A DNA stretch of 64,000 nt from Streptomyces sp. GESEQ-35 (lineage in GTDB: Bacteria; Actinomycetota; Actinomycetes; Streptomycetales; Streptomycetaceae). Position 1 is the stretch's first letter; every line of letters begins with the position of its first letter. Of the stretch, positions 50,985-59,422 are shown in pieces. Where the stretch lies: NCBI RefSeq assembly GCF_017948485.1, contig NZ_JAFFSX010000013.1, forward strand, positions 1 through 64,000, read 5' to 3'. Under the pieces are notes generated by a model that was given only the letters and a program-made list of their open reading frames with translations, had not been told where the DNA came from and did not search any database. A program made the position numbers and the translations under genes.

Positions 50985-51782
50985 TCAGTCCAGCAGGCGC
51001 TCGCGCAGCCGCTCACGGATCTCGGGGGTGACTCCGAGCCCCTGTTCCAGGTAGACCTCGACCGTGCCCCAGGTCTCCTCGATGGTCTCGAAGGCCGCGG
51101 TCAGGTATTCCGCGCGCGCGTCGAAGAGGGGGCTGAGCAGCTCCATGACCTCGGGGGAGTAGGCCGAGGTCGAGCTGCTGCTGCGGTGGACCTTGTAGCG
51201 GCGGTGCTTGGCGTTCGACTCCAGGTAGTCCGTCACGATCGCCTCGCGCTCCACGCCCAGGGCAAGCAGCGTCACGGCTATGGACAGGCCGGCGCGGTCC
51301 TTGCCCGCCGCGCAGTGCATCAGGGCGGGGACGCTGTCCTCGGCGAGCGCGCGCAGCACCCGGGAGTGCTCGGCGGTGCGCTCCTTGATGATCGTGCGGT
51401 ACGAGGTGATCATCCGGTTCGCGGCCTTGCCGTCGGAGAGGATCGTCCGCAGCTGGTCGATGTCGCCGTCGCGGACCATCTTCCAGAACTCGGCGCCGTC
51501 CGCCGGGTCGGTCAGCGGCAGGTTCACATTCCGCACACCGGGCAGCTCGACATCCGGGCCCTCCAGCCTCTGGTCGGCGGCGTTGCGGAAATCGAAGATC
51601 GTGTGCAGACCCAGGGAGTCGAGGAAGACGGCGTCCTCCTCGGTCGCGTGCGCGAGGTGGCCGCTGCGGAACAGCACGCCCTGCCGCACCCGCCGCCCGT
51701 CCACGGTCGGCAGTCCGCCCACGTCACGGAAGTTGCGCACTCCGGCCAGCTCCGGCTCGGTCGACGGGATCTGCTGCGTCAC
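50985..51782 (-). CDS. Tyrosine-protein phosphatase (dual-specificity-like, PtpB type)
   Basis: A 265-residue phosphatase. I start it at GTG 51782 because GGAGGAG lies 6 nt upstream, not at the further upstream frame opening. The P-loop is HCAAGKDRAG (Cys-x5-Arg, around residue 159-168). NFRDVGG near the N-terminus and LFRSGHLAHAT are typical of the lipid/tyrosine phosphatases related to mycobacterial PtpB. AGKDR in the P-loop is shared with phosphoinositide-type enzymes. It converges on the small membrane protein gene and shares a motif with the XRE-cupin promoter upstream. Confidence 0.9.
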   Translation of the reverse strand: MTQQIPSTEPELAGVRNFRDVGGLPTVDGRRVRQGVLFRSGHLAHATEEDAVFLDSLGLHTIFDFRNAADQRLEGPDVELPGVRNVNLPLTDPADGAEFWKMVRDGDIDQLRTILSDGKAANRMITSYRTIIKERTAEHSRVLRALAEDSVPALMHCAAGKDRAGLSIAVTLLALGVEREAIVTDYLESNAKHRRYKVHRSSSSTSAYSPEVMELLSPLFDARAEYLTAAFETIEETWGTVEVYLEQGLGVTPEIRERLRERLLD

Positions 51783-51855
51783 GAGGGCTCCTCCCCATCG
51801 GCTTCGTCGGCGCGGCTCGTCGACGGGCACGGACTCGACGATACGACATGGATTC

Positions 51856-51871
51856 CTGAGGCAATGAAGTT
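51856..51871. promoter_or_regulatory. Shared motif CTGAGGCAATRAAKTT, copy upstream of the phosphatase gene
   Basis: CTGAGGCAATGAAGTT reads on the plus strand, 74-89 nt upstream of the phosphatase GTG and 82-97 nt upstream of the alpha-galactosidase ATG. It matches 14 of 16 positions of the motif at 50212-50227. On the minus strand the TTGCCT of this motif could serve as part of a -35 box, with TATCGT (51843-51838) as a poor -10. Confidence 0.45.
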
Positions 51872-51952
51872 ATCCACAGGCGTTGTGCCAGGGGATCAAG
51901 GGCTGGATGATGTTGGTACTTGAGTGCACCTGTGCGGATCTGTGGAGACGTG

Positions 51953-54022
51953 ATGCTGGAGTTTTCGGATAACGCCCGTACGTGGCTCCTGACCGGGCCG
52001 ACCAGCGGCTACGCCATCCATCTCACCGACGACGACGAGCTGGTGCACCTGCACTGGGGCCCGCGGATCGCGCTCGCCGACGCCGAGGCCCTCGCGGTGC
52101 GTGCGCTGCCGGACTGTAGCTCCTTCGAGTCCCAGCTCGACGGACGCGAGGAGTACCCGGTCGAGGGCGGTCCCCGCTTCGCCCGGCCCGCCCTCTCCGT
52201 ACGCACCGAGGAGAGGCGCGGCACCGAGTGGCGCTTCGAGGCGTACGAGGCCGAGGACGACGAACTGCGGCTGCGGTTCCGCGACGAAGGCCTGACCGTC
52301 ACGCTGCACTACCGGATGCGCGACGACGTCGTGGAGCGCTGGGTGACCCTCGACAACGACGGGCCGACGGTCGAGCTGCTGCGCGCCGACTCCGCCACCT
52401 GGACCCTGCCCGACCGCGACGGCTGGCGGCTCTCCCAGCTGCACGGCCGCTGGGCCGCGGAGTCCCGGCTGGTGCGCTCCGACCTCACCTACGGTGAGAA
52501 GGTCATCGGCAGCCGCCGCGGCCACACCGGGCATCAGCACCTGCCCTGGGTCGCGCTGGACGCCGACGCGACCGAGGAGCGGGGCGAGGTCTACGGCTGC
52601 GCCCTCGGCTGGTCCGGCTCCTGGCGGATCGCCGTGGCCCAACTCCCGGACGCGCGCGTGCAGATCACCGGCGGCGCCGGATACGACGACTCGGGCCTGC
52701 TGCGACTGGCGGCGGGCGAGTCGTTCACGACGCCCGTCTTCGCCGGCCTGTGGAGCGACGGCGGCTTCGGCGGGGCGAGCCGGGCGTGGCACGCCTACCA
52801 GCGTGCGTACGTCATCCCGGACGCGGGCCAGGACCGGCCGGTGCTCTTCAACTCCTGGGAGGCCACGGAGTTCGACATCTCCGAGGAGCAGCAGCGGGCG
52901 CTCGCGCGCCGGGCCGCGGACATGGGCGTGGAGCTGTTCGTGGTCGACGACGGCTGGTTCGGGGCACGGACCAGCGACCGGGCCGGGCTCGGCGACTGGA
53001 CACCCAACCCCGACCGCTTCCCCGGCGGCCTCAAGCCGCTCGCGGACCACGTGCACGGCCTCGGCATGCAGTTCGGCATCTGGGTCGAGCCCGAAATGGT
53101 CAATACGGACAGCGATCTGTATCGCGCCCACCCTGACTGGGCGCAGCACCAAATCGGGCGCAAACGTACGGAATTTCGCAATCAACTCGTACTGAACCTC
53201 GCCCGCGACGACGTTCAGGAGTACCTCTGGGAGCGGCTCGACACGCTTCTCTCCAGTGCCCCGATCGACTACGTGAAGTGGGACTTCAACCGCTGCTTCA
53301 CCGATGCGGGCTGGCCGGGAGAAGCGTATCCGCAGCGGTTGTGGGTCGATCATGTGCGCGCTCTGTACGGTTTGTTGGACCGGCTGCGGGACGCGCACCC
53401 CGGCGTCGCCTTCGAGTCCTGCTCCGGCGGTGGCGGCCGGATCGACCTCGGGATCATGAGCCGCACCGACCAGGTGTGGACCTCGGACAACACGGACCCG
53501 CTCGACCGGCTCGCCATCCAGTACGGCTTCAGTCAGATCCACCCCGCCAGGGTCATGGCGGCCTGGGTCACCGACAGCCCCAACACCCAGCTCAACGGCC
53601 GGGTCAGCTCGCTGCGCTTCCGGTTCGTGAGCGCCATGGCCGGGGTGCTCGGGGTCGGCGGCGACCTCACGAGGTGGACGGACGAAGAGCTTGCCGAGGC
53701 CGGGAACTGGGTGGGCCTGTACAAGGAGATCCGGCCCCTCGTGCAGCGTGGGGACCTCTACCGGCTGCGGCCGCCGCAGGGCGGTGCGAGTGCGGTGCAG
53801 TACGTGCTCGGCGACGAGGCCGTCGTCCTCGCCTGGCTCCAGGCGCAGCGTTACGGCGAGCCCGTACCGGCGCTGCGGCTGCGCGGCCTCGACCCGACAG
53901 CGTCGTATGAATGCCGCGAAACGGGCGAAGTTCACCGGGGTGCGGTGCTGTTGCACCACGGATTGCGCACAGGGCTGCGCGGCGACCTTGATGCGACGGT
54001 TCTCCGGCTGCGTCGCATCTGA
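51953..54022 (+). CDS. GH36 alpha-galactosidase
   Basis: A 689-residue glycoside hydrolase from ATG 51953 (GGAG 5 nt upstream; GTG 51950 is adjacent). The nucleophile motif is KWDFNR near residue 443 and the acid/base motif is WTSDNTD near 512, preceded by ESCSGGGGRIDLGIM. The N-terminal beta-supersandwich (1-280) and C-terminal beta-domain are present. There is no signal peptide, so it is intracellular and should remove alpha-1,6-galactose from imported oligosaccharides. No transporter is adjacent. It precedes a 465-bp gap with the riboswitch. Confidence 0.95.
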   Translation: MLEFSDNARTWLLTGPTSGYAIHLTDDDELVHLHWGPRIALADAEALAVRALPDCSSFESQLDGREEYPVEGGPRFARPALSVRTEERRGTEWRFEAYEAEDDELRLRFRDEGLTVTLHYRMRDDVVERWVTLDNDGPTVELLRADSATWTLPDRDGWRLSQLHGRWAAESRLVRSDLTYGEKVIGSRRGHTGHQHLPWVALDADATEERGEVYGCALGWSGSWRIAVAQLPDARVQITGGAGYDDSGLLRLAAGESFTTPVFAGLWSDGGFGGASRAWHAYQRAYVIPDAGQDRPVLFNSWEATEFDISEEQQRALARRAADMGVELFVVDDGWFGARTSDRAGLGDWTPNPDRFPGGLKPLADHVHGLGMQFGIWVEPEMVNTDSDLYRAHPDWAQHQIGRKRTEFRNQLVLNLARDDVQEYLWERLDTLLSSAPIDYVKWDFNRCFTDAGWPGEAYPQRLWVDHVRALYGLLDRLRDAHPGVAFESCSGGGGRIDLGIMSRTDQVWTSDNTDPLDRLAIQYGFSQIHPARVMAAWVTDSPNTQLNGRVSSLRFRFVSAMAGVLGVGGDLTRWTDEELAEAGNWVGLYKEIRPLVQRGDLYRLRPPQGGASAVQYVLGDEAVVLAWLQAQRYGEPVPALRLRGLDPTASYECRETGEVHRGAVLLHHGLRTGLRGDLDATVLRLRRI

Positions 54023-54319
54023 CTCTTCTGTCCGAATTGGGATCTTCATTACAACTCGCTCTGGAATAAGGCGTCCTGGGGAGATGCTGCGTGAGCAGCG
54101 TCATATTCGTGACCGAGCGTCGTCCGTCATGTTCACGTAATTCGCGGGTGTTTCCTGGGGATTTGAATCCTGTGACGGGGTGGAATTCACGGAGTGTGAC
54201 TGGGATTTCTCACAAGGGATCAAGAGAAACGCATGCCCCGGGAACCTCTTGCTTGTCCCTTTGCGTCTTAGTCGCTTACGTTCGCCACCAATCCGGACGG
54301 ACGCCCAATCCTGCCGCCG
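54023..54319. other. A+T-richer upstream region of the riboswitch
   Basis: About 300 bp between the alpha-galactosidase stop and the riboswitch, with no gene that I can support. The base composition is clearly lower in G+C than the surroundings (for example TTCATTACAAC, TTTCCTGGGGATTTGAATCC). This is expected of a promoter zone, and the start of the LysM/M23 transcript should fall here. TTGCGT and TTAGTC near 54259-54274 are only weak hexamers. Confidence 0.6.
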
Positions 54320-54471
54320 CCCGGAGACCGCACAACTCACCCGTGAACGGCAGGAGCGGGGGACCCACAGGTACAACCGCCTGTTCCGGTCTCCGGAACG
54401 GCTAGGGGTTAAGTCGCGATCGCGCGGCCGGACATCTCCAGTCCGAACCCGACAGCTCACCTCGTAGGCGC
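54320..54471 (+). ncRNA. c-di-AMP (ydaO/yuaA-type) riboswitch
   Basis: The leader of the LysM/M23 gene carries conserved pieces of the actinobacterial ydaO class in order: CGTGAACGGCAGGAGCGGGG (54342-54361), a hairpin with GGTACAACCG/CTGTTCCGG, CTAGGGGTTAAGTC (54402-54415), then GTCCGAACCCGACAGCTCAC (54441-54460) and CTCGTAGGCG (54461-54470). The arrangement and the kind of gene controlled, a cell-wall hydrolase, match known examples, where c-di-AMP turns expression off. The boundaries are approximate. The Shine-Dalgarno (GAGAGGA, 54474-54480) lies immediately after it. Confidence 0.85.
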
Positions 54472-54487
54472 CGGAGAGGAATTCGCC

Positions 54488-55429
54488 ATGCCCGCGAAGG
54501 GTAAGCACCGCCGTCCCAAGAGTCAGCGCTTCACCCGCTCGATCGCCGTCGCCGGAACCGGTGGCGCAGCGCTCGCCCTCCCGCTCCTGGGGGCCACCGG
54601 AGCGCACGCCGCTCCCGCTCAATCCGTTTCGGAAAAGGCCGTTCAGTCGGTTCCGAAGGCCGATAAGAAGGCTGCCGAGAAGAAGGCCGCCGCGAAGACC
54701 TATTCGGTGAGGGCCGGTGACTACCTCTCGAAGATCGCCGACGAGCAGAATGTCAGCGGTGGCTGGCAGAAGCTCTACTCGGACAACCGCCAGGCGGTCG
54801 GCGACGACCCGTCGCTGATCCATCCCGGCCTGAAGCTCTCGATCGGCAAGAAGGCCGCGACCGACTCCTCCAAGTCGCCGTCGTCTTCATCGCCTTCGTC
54901 GAAGTCGTCCGACTCGTCTGACTCATCCGGTTCGTCTGACTCGTCCGCATCGGATTCGTCGGCGTCCTCGAGCTCGAACACGGCGAACACCCAGTCCGCC
55001 GACACCACGAGCACCGCCGGCGGCTTCACCCTCCCGGTGGCCGGTGCCACCGTCGGCACTCCGTACCACATGTCGGGCAGCATGTGGTCCAGCGGTTACC
55101 ACACCGGCGTCGACTTCGTCGTCCCGACCGGCACCTCGCTGAAGTCCGTGGGTGCGGGCACGGTCGTCTCCGCGGGCTGGGGCGGCGCGTACGGCAACCA
55201 GGTCGTCGTCAAGCTGGCCGACGGCTACTACGCGCAGTACGGCCACCTGTCCTCGCTCTCCGTCTCCAACGGGCAGACCGTGACCGAGGGCCAGGAGCTC
55301 GGCCTCTCCGGTGCGACCGGCAATGTGACCGGCCCGCACCTGCACTTCGAGATCCGCACCACCCCGGACTACGGCTCGGACGTCGACCCCGTCGCCTACC
55401 TCCGCTCGCACGGCGTCTCCGTCGGCTGA
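54488..55429 (+). CDS. LysM and M23 peptidoglycan endopeptidase
   Basis: A 313-residue exported protein. The N-terminus is basic (KGKHRRPKSQRFTRS) with a hydrophobic stretch to GATGAHAAP, a signal peptide. A LysM domain (about 70-118, SVRAGDYLSKIADEQNVSGG) binds peptidoglycan. A Ser-rich linker of about 50 residues (120-172) follows, then an M23 domain with HTGVD (zinc, about residue 204) and HLHFEI (about 283). It should cut peptide cross-links in the wall. The upstream riboswitch puts it under c-di-AMP, connecting wall growth or germination with this signal. A 17-bp hairpin follows. Confidence 0.95.
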   Translation: MPAKGKHRRPKSQRFTRSIAVAGTGGAALALPLLGATGAHAAPAQSVSEKAVQSVPKADKKAAEKKAAAKTYSVRAGDYLSKIADEQNVSGGWQKLYSDNRQAVGDDPSLIHPGLKLSIGKKAATDSSKSPSSSSPSSKSSDSSDSSGSSDSSASDSSASSSSNTANTQSADTTSTAGGFTLPVAGATVGTPYHMSGSMWSSGYHTGVDFVVPTGTSLKSVGAGTVVSAGWGGAYGNQVVVKLADGYYAQYGHLSSLSVSNGQTVTEGQELGLSGATGNVTGPHLHFEIRTTPDYGSDVDPVAYLRSHGVSVG

Positions 55430-55455
55430 CACCGCGGCTGACGCGCCCCCCACGC

Positions 55456-55497
55456 CACCGAAGGCCGGACCCCGATCCCCGGGTCCGGCCTTCGGTG
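55456..55497 (+). terminator. Intrinsic terminator after the LysM/M23 gene
   Basis: CACCGAAGGCCGGACCC, an 8-nt loop, GGGTCCGGCCTTCGGTG: a perfect 17-bp stem beginning 27 nt after the stop codon. AAGAAAATCAAG follows instead of a T-run. Confidence 0.85.
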
Positions 55498-55654
55498 AAG
55501 AAAATCAAGACGGACGGCTGAGTGACGCCACAACGTCCTTGATCGGAGGGCTATTCCTGAGTTGGTGAACACTTTAGGCGTGGCTTATCTCACCGCCCGT
55601 CAACCCCTTCCTACGGTCGCGTAGCTCACATCCGAAGGTGAATCATGGGCCGAT

Positions 55655-56473
55655 GTGGCAGACGATTCGAAGAATGACAACAGATCAGTGATCGGGTCGT
55701 ACGTGGCGGTGGGGGACAGCTTCACCGAGGGCGTCGGCGACCCCGGCCCTGACGGGGCGTTCGTCGGCTGGGCCGACCGGTTCGCGGTACTGCTCGCGGA
55801 CCGCCGGCCGGAGGGCGACTTCGAGTACACCAACCTCGCCGTGCGCGGCAAACTGCTCGACCAGATCGTGGCACACCAGCTCCCGAAGGCCGTCGAACTC
55901 GCCCCGGACCTGGTCTCGTTCTGTGCGGGCGGCAACGACATCATCCGGCCCGGAACCGACCCCGACGAGGTCGCCGAACGCTTCGAGCGGGCGATGGTCC
56001 GGCTCACCTCGGCCGTCGGCACCGTCATGGTGACGACCGGCTTCGACACCCGAGGCGTCCCGGTGCTCAAGCATCTGCGCGGCAAGATCGCCACCTACAA
56101 CGGCCATGTACGGGCGATCGCCGACCGGTTCGGCTGCCCGGTGCTCGACCTGTGGTCCCTCAAGACCGTTCAGGACCGGCGGGCCTGGGGCGACGACCGG
56201 CTCCACCTCTCGGCCGAGGGGCACACGCGCGTGGCGCTGCGCGCCGGCCAGGTACTCGGCCTGGAGGTCCCGGCCGATCCCGACCAGCCCTGGCCCCCGC
56301 TGCCACCGCGGGGCACCCTCGATGTGCGGCGGGACGACGTCCACTGGGCGCGCGAGTACCTGGTCCCGTGGATCGGGCGGCGGTTGCGCGGCGAGTCGTC
56401 GGGCGACCATGCGACGGCGAAGGGCACGCTCTCGCCGCACGACATCAAGGAACGGATCGGGTTCGTGGCCTGA
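55655..56473 (+). CDS. SGNH/GDSL-type hydrolase
   Basis: A 272-residue esterase/lipase-fold protein from GTG 55655. Block I GDSFTEG (about residue 20-26), block II Gly in NLAVRGKLL, block III GGND (about 92-95) and block V DDRLHLSAEGH (about 185-195) give a full Ser-His-Asp site. There is no signal peptide, so it is probably cytoplasmic. The substrate is unknown; SGNH enzymes act on acyl, acetyl or lipid esters. The TetR gene converges on it with 21 nt between stops. Confidence 0.9.
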   Translation: MADDSKNDNRSVIGSYVAVGDSFTEGVGDPGPDGAFVGWADRFAVLLADRRPEGDFEYTNLAVRGKLLDQIVAHQLPKAVELAPDLVSFCAGGNDIIRPGTDPDEVAERFERAMVRLTSAVGTVMVTTGFDTRGVPVLKHLRGKIATYNGHVRAIADRFGCPVLDLWSLKTVQDRRAWGDDRLHLSAEGHTRVALRAGQVLGLEVPADPDQPWPPLPPRGTLDVRRDDVHWAREYLVPWIGRRLRGESSGDHATAKGTLSPHDIKERIGFVA

Positions 56474-56494
56474 GGGCGGCGGTGGACGGCTCGG

Positions 56495-57115
56495 TCACCG
56501 TCCTGACGCGGTCAAGGCCTTCCGCTCCAGCCCCAGTTCGCGGGCGAGTGCGTCATCCACCCATTCCTGCGCACGCGCGCGTGACACCGCGCCGGCATAG
56601 GAGGTCATCTGTACGGCGAGTCCGTCGAGGAGGGCCGTGAGGCGCAGGGCCGCGCCGGTGGGATCCGGGCAGCGGAACTCGCCCGCGGCCACTCCTTCGG
56701 CGATGACCTCGGCGATCGCGGCCTTCCATTCCTTGTCGAGGTCGCGGGTGACCTCCCGCAGGGCGGGCTCGCGCAGCGCCGCCGCCCAGCCCTCGATCCA
56801 CAGCCGCCAGCCCTTGGCCTGGCCCGTGGGTGCGTACCAGCGCACAGCGGCCCGAAGCCGGCGCAGTGCCGTCGTACGGCGGCCGAGCAGCCGGCGCAGC
56901 TGTGCGAGGTCGTCCTCGGCGGCGTAGGTGAAGGCGGCGGCGACGAGCCTCTCCTTGGTGGAGAAGTGATAGAGCACCAGTGCGTTGCTCACACCGAGTG
57001 CCGCGGCCACGTCGGCGATCCGGACGGCCGTGACGCCCCGCGCCTCGATCTGCTCGATGGCGGCTTTCAGCAGCTCCTCGCGCCGCTCAGCCACGCTCAA
57101 CCGCACCCTGGCCAC
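56495..57115 (-). CDS. TetR family transcriptional regulator
   Basis: A 206-residue protein from GTG 57115. The HTH is at about residues 8-55 (RREELLKAAIEQIEARGVTA, RIADVAAALGVSNALVLYHF). The C-terminal ligand domain is helical with Trp-rich parts (WRLWIEGWAAAL). It lies 36 nt downstream of the dehydrogenase gene on the same strand and may be co-transcribed. A TACTGA-N8-TCAGTA repeat upstream of that dehydrogenase is a possible target. Confidence 0.92.
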   Translation of the reverse strand: MARVRLSVAERREELLKAAIEQIEARGVTAVRIADVAAALGVSNALVLYHFSTKERLVAAAFTYAAEDDLAQLRRLLGRRTTALRRLRAAVRWYAPTGQAKGWRLWIEGWAAALREPALREVTRDLDKEWKAAIAEVIAEGVAAGEFRCPDPTGAALRLTALLDGLAVQMTSYAGAVSRARAQEWVDDALARELGLERKALTASGR

Positions 57116-57151
57116 GCGGTCACCCTACACAGAACATGTCAACGGCCCGCG

Positions 57152-58330
57152 TCACCGGTACCACCCGAATCGCGCGGCGATCACCGGCAGCCGGTCCGCG
57201 ACGATGGCGTGAGCGGCGGCCCGCGGTGTCGTCCCATCCGTCTCCGCGCGGGCCAGCATCAGGTTCACCAGGGCGCGCATCGAGCGGCGTGTGTGCGCGA
57301 ACGCCTCGTCCGCGTCCGCGCCGATGTCACCGAACAGCGTCCACCACCACCAGGCGTTCGTCCCGGAGTTGACGACCACGTCCGGCAGCACGGTGACCCC
57401 GCGCGCGGCCAGCAGCTCCTCCGCCTCGGGCAGTACGGGCATGTTGGCCGCCTCGACGATCCAGCGGGCGGTGATCCGCTCCTGGTTCACGGCGTCGACC
57501 GCATACGAGACGGCCGCGGGCACCAGCACCTCCGCGTCGGCGGAGAGCCAGGCGTCGCCCGGCAGTTCCCGGTCACCGGGACGCAACACGGAACGGTCGA
57601 CGGTCCCGTAAGCGTCGCGCCCGGCGAGCAGGGCCTCGACGTCGAGCCCCGCCGGGTTGGCGATCGTGCCCTTGATGTCGGCGACGGCCACGACCGCGAG
57701 CCCCGCGCGCGTGAGGAAGCGTGCCGTCGCCCCGCCCATGGTGCCCAGGCCCTGCACGGCGACACGCGTCCCTGCGTACGGCACGCTCGCCCGGTCCAGG
57801 GCGGCGAGCGCCGACTCGGCGACCCCGCAGCCGCCGACGAGTTCGTCGAGCCCGATGCCGTCCACCTCGACGGCGAACGCTTCGGCGAGCCGGCACCGGG
57901 CCGCGGCCTCGTCGTCCAGCAGCGGGTACACGGCCTGGATCGACGACACGAGCCCCGCCTCCGCGGCCGCCCGGTCCACCAGGTCCTGGGTGAGCCCGAG
58001 ATCCTCGCCCGTGGTCCAGAAGCTCTCGATGTACGGCCGCATGGCGCGCAGGTAGCGCACCAGAAGCCCGTACGAATCCGGGTCCTGCGGATCGCAGTCG
58101 ATGCCCCCCTTGGCGCCGCCGAGGGGGATGTACCGTCCCTCGGGGTCGTAGTGCAGCGCCTCCTTCATGGTCATGCCGCGCGCGAGCCCGGTGACCTCGT
58201 CGAGGGTGCAGCCCGCCCGCATCCGCAGCCCGCCACTGGACACACCGCGCACCAGCCGGTCGACGACCAGGAAGCCCTGTCGCCCGCTGACGTGGTCGGT
58301 CCAGACGAGCGACATCAGGGGGTTGGTCAT
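57152..58330 (-). CDS. Glu/Leu/Phe/Val dehydrogenase family protein
   Basis: A 392-residue protein from ATG 58330 (MTNPLMSLVW). The active-site part reads GMTMKEALHYDP and PLGGAKGGIDCDP with catalytic Lys residues, and the NAD-binding motif GLGTMGGATARFL is near residue 193. EAANMPVLPEAEELL and PDVVVNSGTNAWWWW are also family features. It would interconvert an amino acid and its 2-oxo acid with NAD(P). It differs from the usual Streptomyces valine dehydrogenase in the N-terminal third (ends GLRMRAGCTLDEVTGLA), so the substrate is uncertain. It probably shares control with the TetR gene downstream. Confidence 0.9.
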   Translation of the reverse strand: MTNPLMSLVWTDHVSGRQGFLVVDRLVRGVSSGGLRMRAGCTLDEVTGLARGMTMKEALHYDPEGRYIPLGGAKGGIDCDPQDPDSYGLLVRYLRAMRPYIESFWTTGEDLGLTQDLVDRAAAEAGLVSSIQAVYPLLDDEAAARCRLAEAFAVEVDGIGLDELVGGCGVAESALAALDRASVPYAGTRVAVQGLGTMGGATARFLTRAGLAVVAVADIKGTIANPAGLDVEALLAGRDAYGTVDRSVLRPGDRELPGDAWLSADAEVLVPAAVSYAVDAVNQERITARWIVEAANMPVLPEAEELLAARGVTVLPDVVVNSGTNAWWWWTLFGDIGADADEAFAHTRRSMRALVNLMLARAETDGTTPRAAAHAIVADRLPVIAARFGWYR

Positions 58331-58351
58331 ACGGGCTCCTCGAAATGGCAT

Positions 58352-58371
58352 TACTGAACAGCGAGTCAGTA
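58352..58371. promoter_or_regulatory. Inverted repeat upstream of the dehydrogenase gene
   Basis: TACTGA, 8 nt, TCAGTA: perfect 6-bp arms 22-41 nt upstream of the dehydrogenase ATG. The size and spacing suit a TetR dimer, and a TetR gene lies downstream in the same putative operon. It may also affect the divergent MOSC gene. Confidence 0.5.
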
Positions 58372-58484
58372 TCGGGACGGGTGGCGTGTCGTGTCAACGT
58401 GAAACCGGTTGGAGGGCCGGCGGGTGGAATCAGTAAGTTCTCTCCAACAGCGCACTGACCTGGATCGGAGGGAGCGGACAGGGC

Positions 58485-59312
58485 ATGGCCCACGTCGTCG
58501 AACTGATCCACTACCCCATCAAGGGCTGCGCCGGGACCTCACCGGGCGAGGTGATGGTGACCCCCGCCGGCCTCGCGCACGACCGCAGCTTCATGGTCGT
58601 CAGTGAGGAGGGTGTGTTCCGGACGCAGCGACGCGATCCTCGGCTCGCAGTCATCCGGCCGGCGGTCGGTGCCGGCGGGGAACTGCTCGTGCTGCGGGCG
58701 CCGGGGTTCGAGGCCGTGCGCGTCGACGTGGACGCATCCGGGGCCCGGCGCGCGGTCGATCTCTTCGGAAGTCCGTATCAGGGGATCGACCAGGGGAACA
58801 CCGCCGCCGCGTGGCTGTCGGACGTGCTCCGGGCACCCAGCAGGCTCGTACGCGTGCCACCCGAGCACGACCGGGTGACCGACGGCCGTACACCGGGCAC
58901 GTCCGGCTACGCCGACAGCTGTGCGCTGCACCTGCTCTCCCGCGCCACCCTCGACCTCCTCAACGGCAAGGTGGCCGAGCGCGGCGGCAGCCCGCTGCCG
59001 ATGGACCGCTTCCGCCCGAACGTCGTCGTCGGCGGTTGGGACGAACCGCACACCGAGGACCGCGCCCACCGCATCACCATCGGTGACGCCGAACTGGGCT
59101 ACGCGAAGCTCGCCATCCGCTGCGCCGTCACCCTGGTCGACCAGGACACCGGGACGAAGGACGGCCCGGAACCGCTGCGCACGCTCGCCGGCTACCGCCG
59201 GGCGGGCGGCGGCGGGGTCGCGTTCGGCGCGAAGTTCGCGGTCCTGCGGCCCGGCAAGGTGACGGTCGGGGACGCGGTGGACGTGCAGGTGTGGGGCGAC
59301 TCCGAGCTGTAG
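58485..59312 (+). CDS. MOSC domain-containing protein (MOSC_N plus MOSC)
   Basis: A 275-residue protein. The N-terminal beta-barrel (YPIKGCAGTSPGEVMVTPAG, residues 7-26) is MOSC_N, and the C-terminal MOSC domain includes DSCALHLLSRATLDLL, MDRFRPNVVVGG and the conserved Cys in AIRCAVTLVDQDTG (around 203). MOSC proteins bind a sulfurated molybdenum cofactor in amidoxime-reducing and related enzymes. No partner reductase is adjacent. AGGGAG is about 14 nt before the ATG. Confidence 0.9.
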   Translation: MAHVVELIHYPIKGCAGTSPGEVMVTPAGLAHDRSFMVVSEEGVFRTQRRDPRLAVIRPAVGAGGELLVLRAPGFEAVRVDVDASGARRAVDLFGSPYQGIDQGNTAAAWLSDVLRAPSRLVRVPPEHDRVTDGRTPGTSGYADSCALHLLSRATLDLLNGKVAERGGSPLPMDRFRPNVVVGGWDEPHTEDRAHRITIGDAELGYAKLAIRCAVTLVDQDTGTKDGPEPLRTLAGYRRAGGGGVAFGAKFAVLRPGKVTVGDAVDVQVWGDSEL

Positions 59313-59422
59313 TTCCGCCCCGGGCGGGGAGGGCGGGACATCGCGCTGTGACCGGGGCGACCCGGGGTTGTCAGAGGCGGCGCCCATAATGGAAGTCCTC
59401 AGCAATTCCACTTGGAGGTACC

